A DNA stretch of 20,206 nt from contig NW_003314288.1 of NCBI RefSeq assembly GCF_000143415.4, forward strand, positions 1 through 20,206, in the 5' to 3' direction. The notes under the pieces were generated by a model that made no database searches, was not told the DNA's origin, and worked only from the letters and a program-made list of their open reading frames with translations. Numbering within the stretch: the first letter of the stretch is position 1; every line of letters starts with the position of its first letter. This document shows, piece by piece, positions 18,206-20,206 of this stretch. The DNA comes from Selaginella moellendorffii (lineage: Eukaryota > Streptophyta > Lycopodiopsida > Selaginellales > Selaginellaceae). The position numbers were made by a program, and so were the translations under genes.

Positions 18206-20206
18206 TGTTCCTTAGTCTGACTTTTATTTGTGCTCAAGTATATCACTACTAGTGTTGGCATCAAAAGGTCCTAGGAGTGGGCCTATCCTTGAGGAGTAGC
18301 AGGTTAGGAAGACATGGCTCTCCACTACAATTCATGTGTGAACTTGTAGGTGAGGCGGTGGATAGAAAAGGGCTAATACTGGAATGACTTTGGGATTTTG
18401 GGAATAGTATAAGGTTTTCCTCAGAGAGTTGAGAATGTGATCCAGATGAGCATTTGATTTAGCAAAATGGCTAATTTAGTTGTGGTAAACAACTATAGTT
18501 AGGATCACAGGAAAGATAGAGACTTTAAAACAATAAAGGACTCACAAGATTATCCTCATATAATTGAGGTTGGTGCTCTTGAGATCAGAATTGATGACTG
18601 TAAGAGGTCAAGTATAGATGAGGATATGAGTCCTTGAAATGGTAGTTGGGGCTACTTTTTATAAATGCTAGAACAAACCCAATGAGTTGGGGGTGTGCTC
18701 AAAGGATGAGTTGGTATTCTCATTATATGGATGGATAGTCCTAAGGGGCAAAGGTAGCCCATAAAGAATGGAAAATAATAAAGTGTTGGAGTAACACTTG
18801 CAAATATGGTCTTTATGAGTAGAACATGAATACACAAAGTTGTATTTTAGCGAGTTGACACCTCAAAAATAGGATCTTACGGGTCAATGGATTAGCAAAG
18901 TCCAAAAATGCTAGATGACTCGAGTAGAGTCAAGGAATGGTCCTAAGGGATTGATAAAAGCATTTGGACTAAGCCCTATAAAGGTTGGGGAGGATTATAA
19001 GATCCAAGTATGAGAACAATGAGTATCTCATTGATGGCAAAATGTGCTATACTAAAGTTGTGAGGAAAGTGTTCCCAGAAGAAAACAACTTTGACACAAA
19101 GTTGCGTGTAAATTCTATGGTGTAGTGCTAACAAATAGTTGGTATAAGAAAGAATTGTATTAGTCTTAGCAAGGATCTAGACACAAGTAAAAAGTGTCAT
19201 AAAGGTAGGATTTTAGAGCCGCTGATGTGGAGACACCAAATGTGCCAAGATGTGATGCTTTGAGGTCAAGTTGGCAGATTTATAAGAACCCCCTCCCAAA
19301 AAAATCCTAATGGAAATAGGAATGGGATAGCCTAAGCTGGAAGGTATGTGGTTGGAGTGTGGTGACCCAAATAATGATGAAGGTGTAGGAGCACCAGTAA
19401 TGAGTTGTAAGATTTGACAAAATATGAGGTAACTAAGCAAAAGGTGCAAAATAATTGGTTAAACTAGTAGAAGGTAACTACTTAAGATTTTTTATTAGGA
19501 TAAGGAAGTTATATATACCCTTATGGGGGATAAATTGCTTATGTTGTAATATAGTAAGTCAATGTCTTAAAAGGAATGCTTATTGTCAAAGAGGCCATCA
19601 TTAAAACACCCAAACACTCTAGAACACTAGGAGGTGGTATTTAGTGTCATGAGAGCAATGGATAAGGCCAAAAGGACTCAGTCCTTAGCGAATGATAGAT
19701 AGGAGGTGCTATCCAAATGTTCAAAGGTTACGGAGACAGGAGAAGTCAATCTACCCAAATTTGACAAAGCCAAGAATGGGATTTTGGCAAGGTTAGTGAT
19801 AGGCATATAAAGGTTCATAAGTAACAATGTTAATCTCAGTGTGTGGGATTATTTGGTGAGTATACCCAGATTGAGGAAGCACTCCCTAGGCTATCGGGTG
19901 GGTTCATTCATATGAATACTTGCTAAGACATGGTAGAAAGTGTAAAGCTATCCTCCTAGTTTGGAGGAGAATAACCAAAGGAAATGTGTGGGCCAAAAGT
20001 TAGTAGTAAAAGGATAAAACCAAATTATAGGAATTGACGGGCATAACCAAGGTTGGTTATGCAAGTTGGGAGTGGAGAATCAAGTGAGTGCTTGAGCATG
20101 TTTTTATTAGCAATCGTGATGCCATAGAGAGTCTAAAGTATGGAATTGTCCATATTAGACTATATGGCAATTGGAAAGCTGGGAAAGGAGAAACCTTAGC
20201 AAATAA
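18206..20206 (+). mobile_element. Highly degraded interior of the second LTR element (runs off the window)
   Basis: This stretch follows the primer site, so it should hold gag and pol of a plus-strand element. A gag-like beginning (ASKGPRSGPILEE, about 18260) is possible. All frames are broken by frequent TAG, TAA and TGA, and I could not find a protease, RT or integrase motif. The plus strand is rich in A and G, poor in C, and has very few CpG sites by eye. That fits an old, long-methylated copy. The superfamily (gypsy or copia) cannot be told. Confidence 0.5.

Overview
The window looks like land-plant nuclear DNA, and its texture best fits a lycophyte such as Selaginella moellendorffii. This is an inference; no database search was possible. 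The reasons are GT-AG introns of about 41-71 bp in every spliced gene, a plant-type telomere-like AAACCCT block, a plant PLS-type pentatricopeptide (PPR) relic, plant-type Ty3/gypsy and pogo/Tigger elements, and a fragment of the plant F-box/RING/SNF2 helicase family (Arabidopsis At3g54460-like). I found no rRNA, tRNA or CRISPR array.

Layout, left to right. 1-801 (+) is the 3' part of an FCP1/NIF-type HAD phosphatase gene that enters from the left edge. 1195-5190 (-) is a Ty3/gypsy retrotransposon with a short LTR (5017-5190), gag, and a pol that is broken by in-frame stops and cut off just after the start of the integrase core. 5191-6060 is AT-rich and carries the telomere-like block. 6064-8000 (+) is a decayed pogo/Tigger (CENP-B-like) transposase with a lysine-rich tail. 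8000-9281 has no clear gene. 9282-10555 (-) is a 5'-truncated, seven-exon RING plus helicase-C segment of an SNF2 protein with a frameshift.

The one intact, unusual gene is at 10705-13955 (+). Its five-exon model predicts about 1015 residues: a basic N terminus, two HMG-like tandem repeats, a P-loop NTPase (Walker A near residue 219, Walker B near 385) and a restriction-endonuclease-like D...QxK motif (residues 751-775). This layout matches the NTPase-nuclease part of Crinkler-type (CRN/CR) proteins, best known as effectors of oomycetes and chytrids. Its 3' part holds a tandem array of small exon-intron cassettes, one of which seems to have had its intron turned into coding sequence.

The right third is repeat-rich: a PPR pseudogene (about 14862-15250), AT-rich spacer, a decayed minus-strand relic with a methyltransferase-like motif (15860-16500), a 23-bp minisatellite (16680-17059) grading into hexamer repeats, and a second LTR retroelement whose LTR spans about 17190-18190, followed by a tRNA-iMet-type primer site and a highly degraded interior to the window end.

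The genes do not form a pathway. The picture is a transposon-rich region with two host gene fragments at its edges and middle, and one potentially functional NTPase-nuclease gene whose promoter lies in the 150 bp between it and the truncated helicase.
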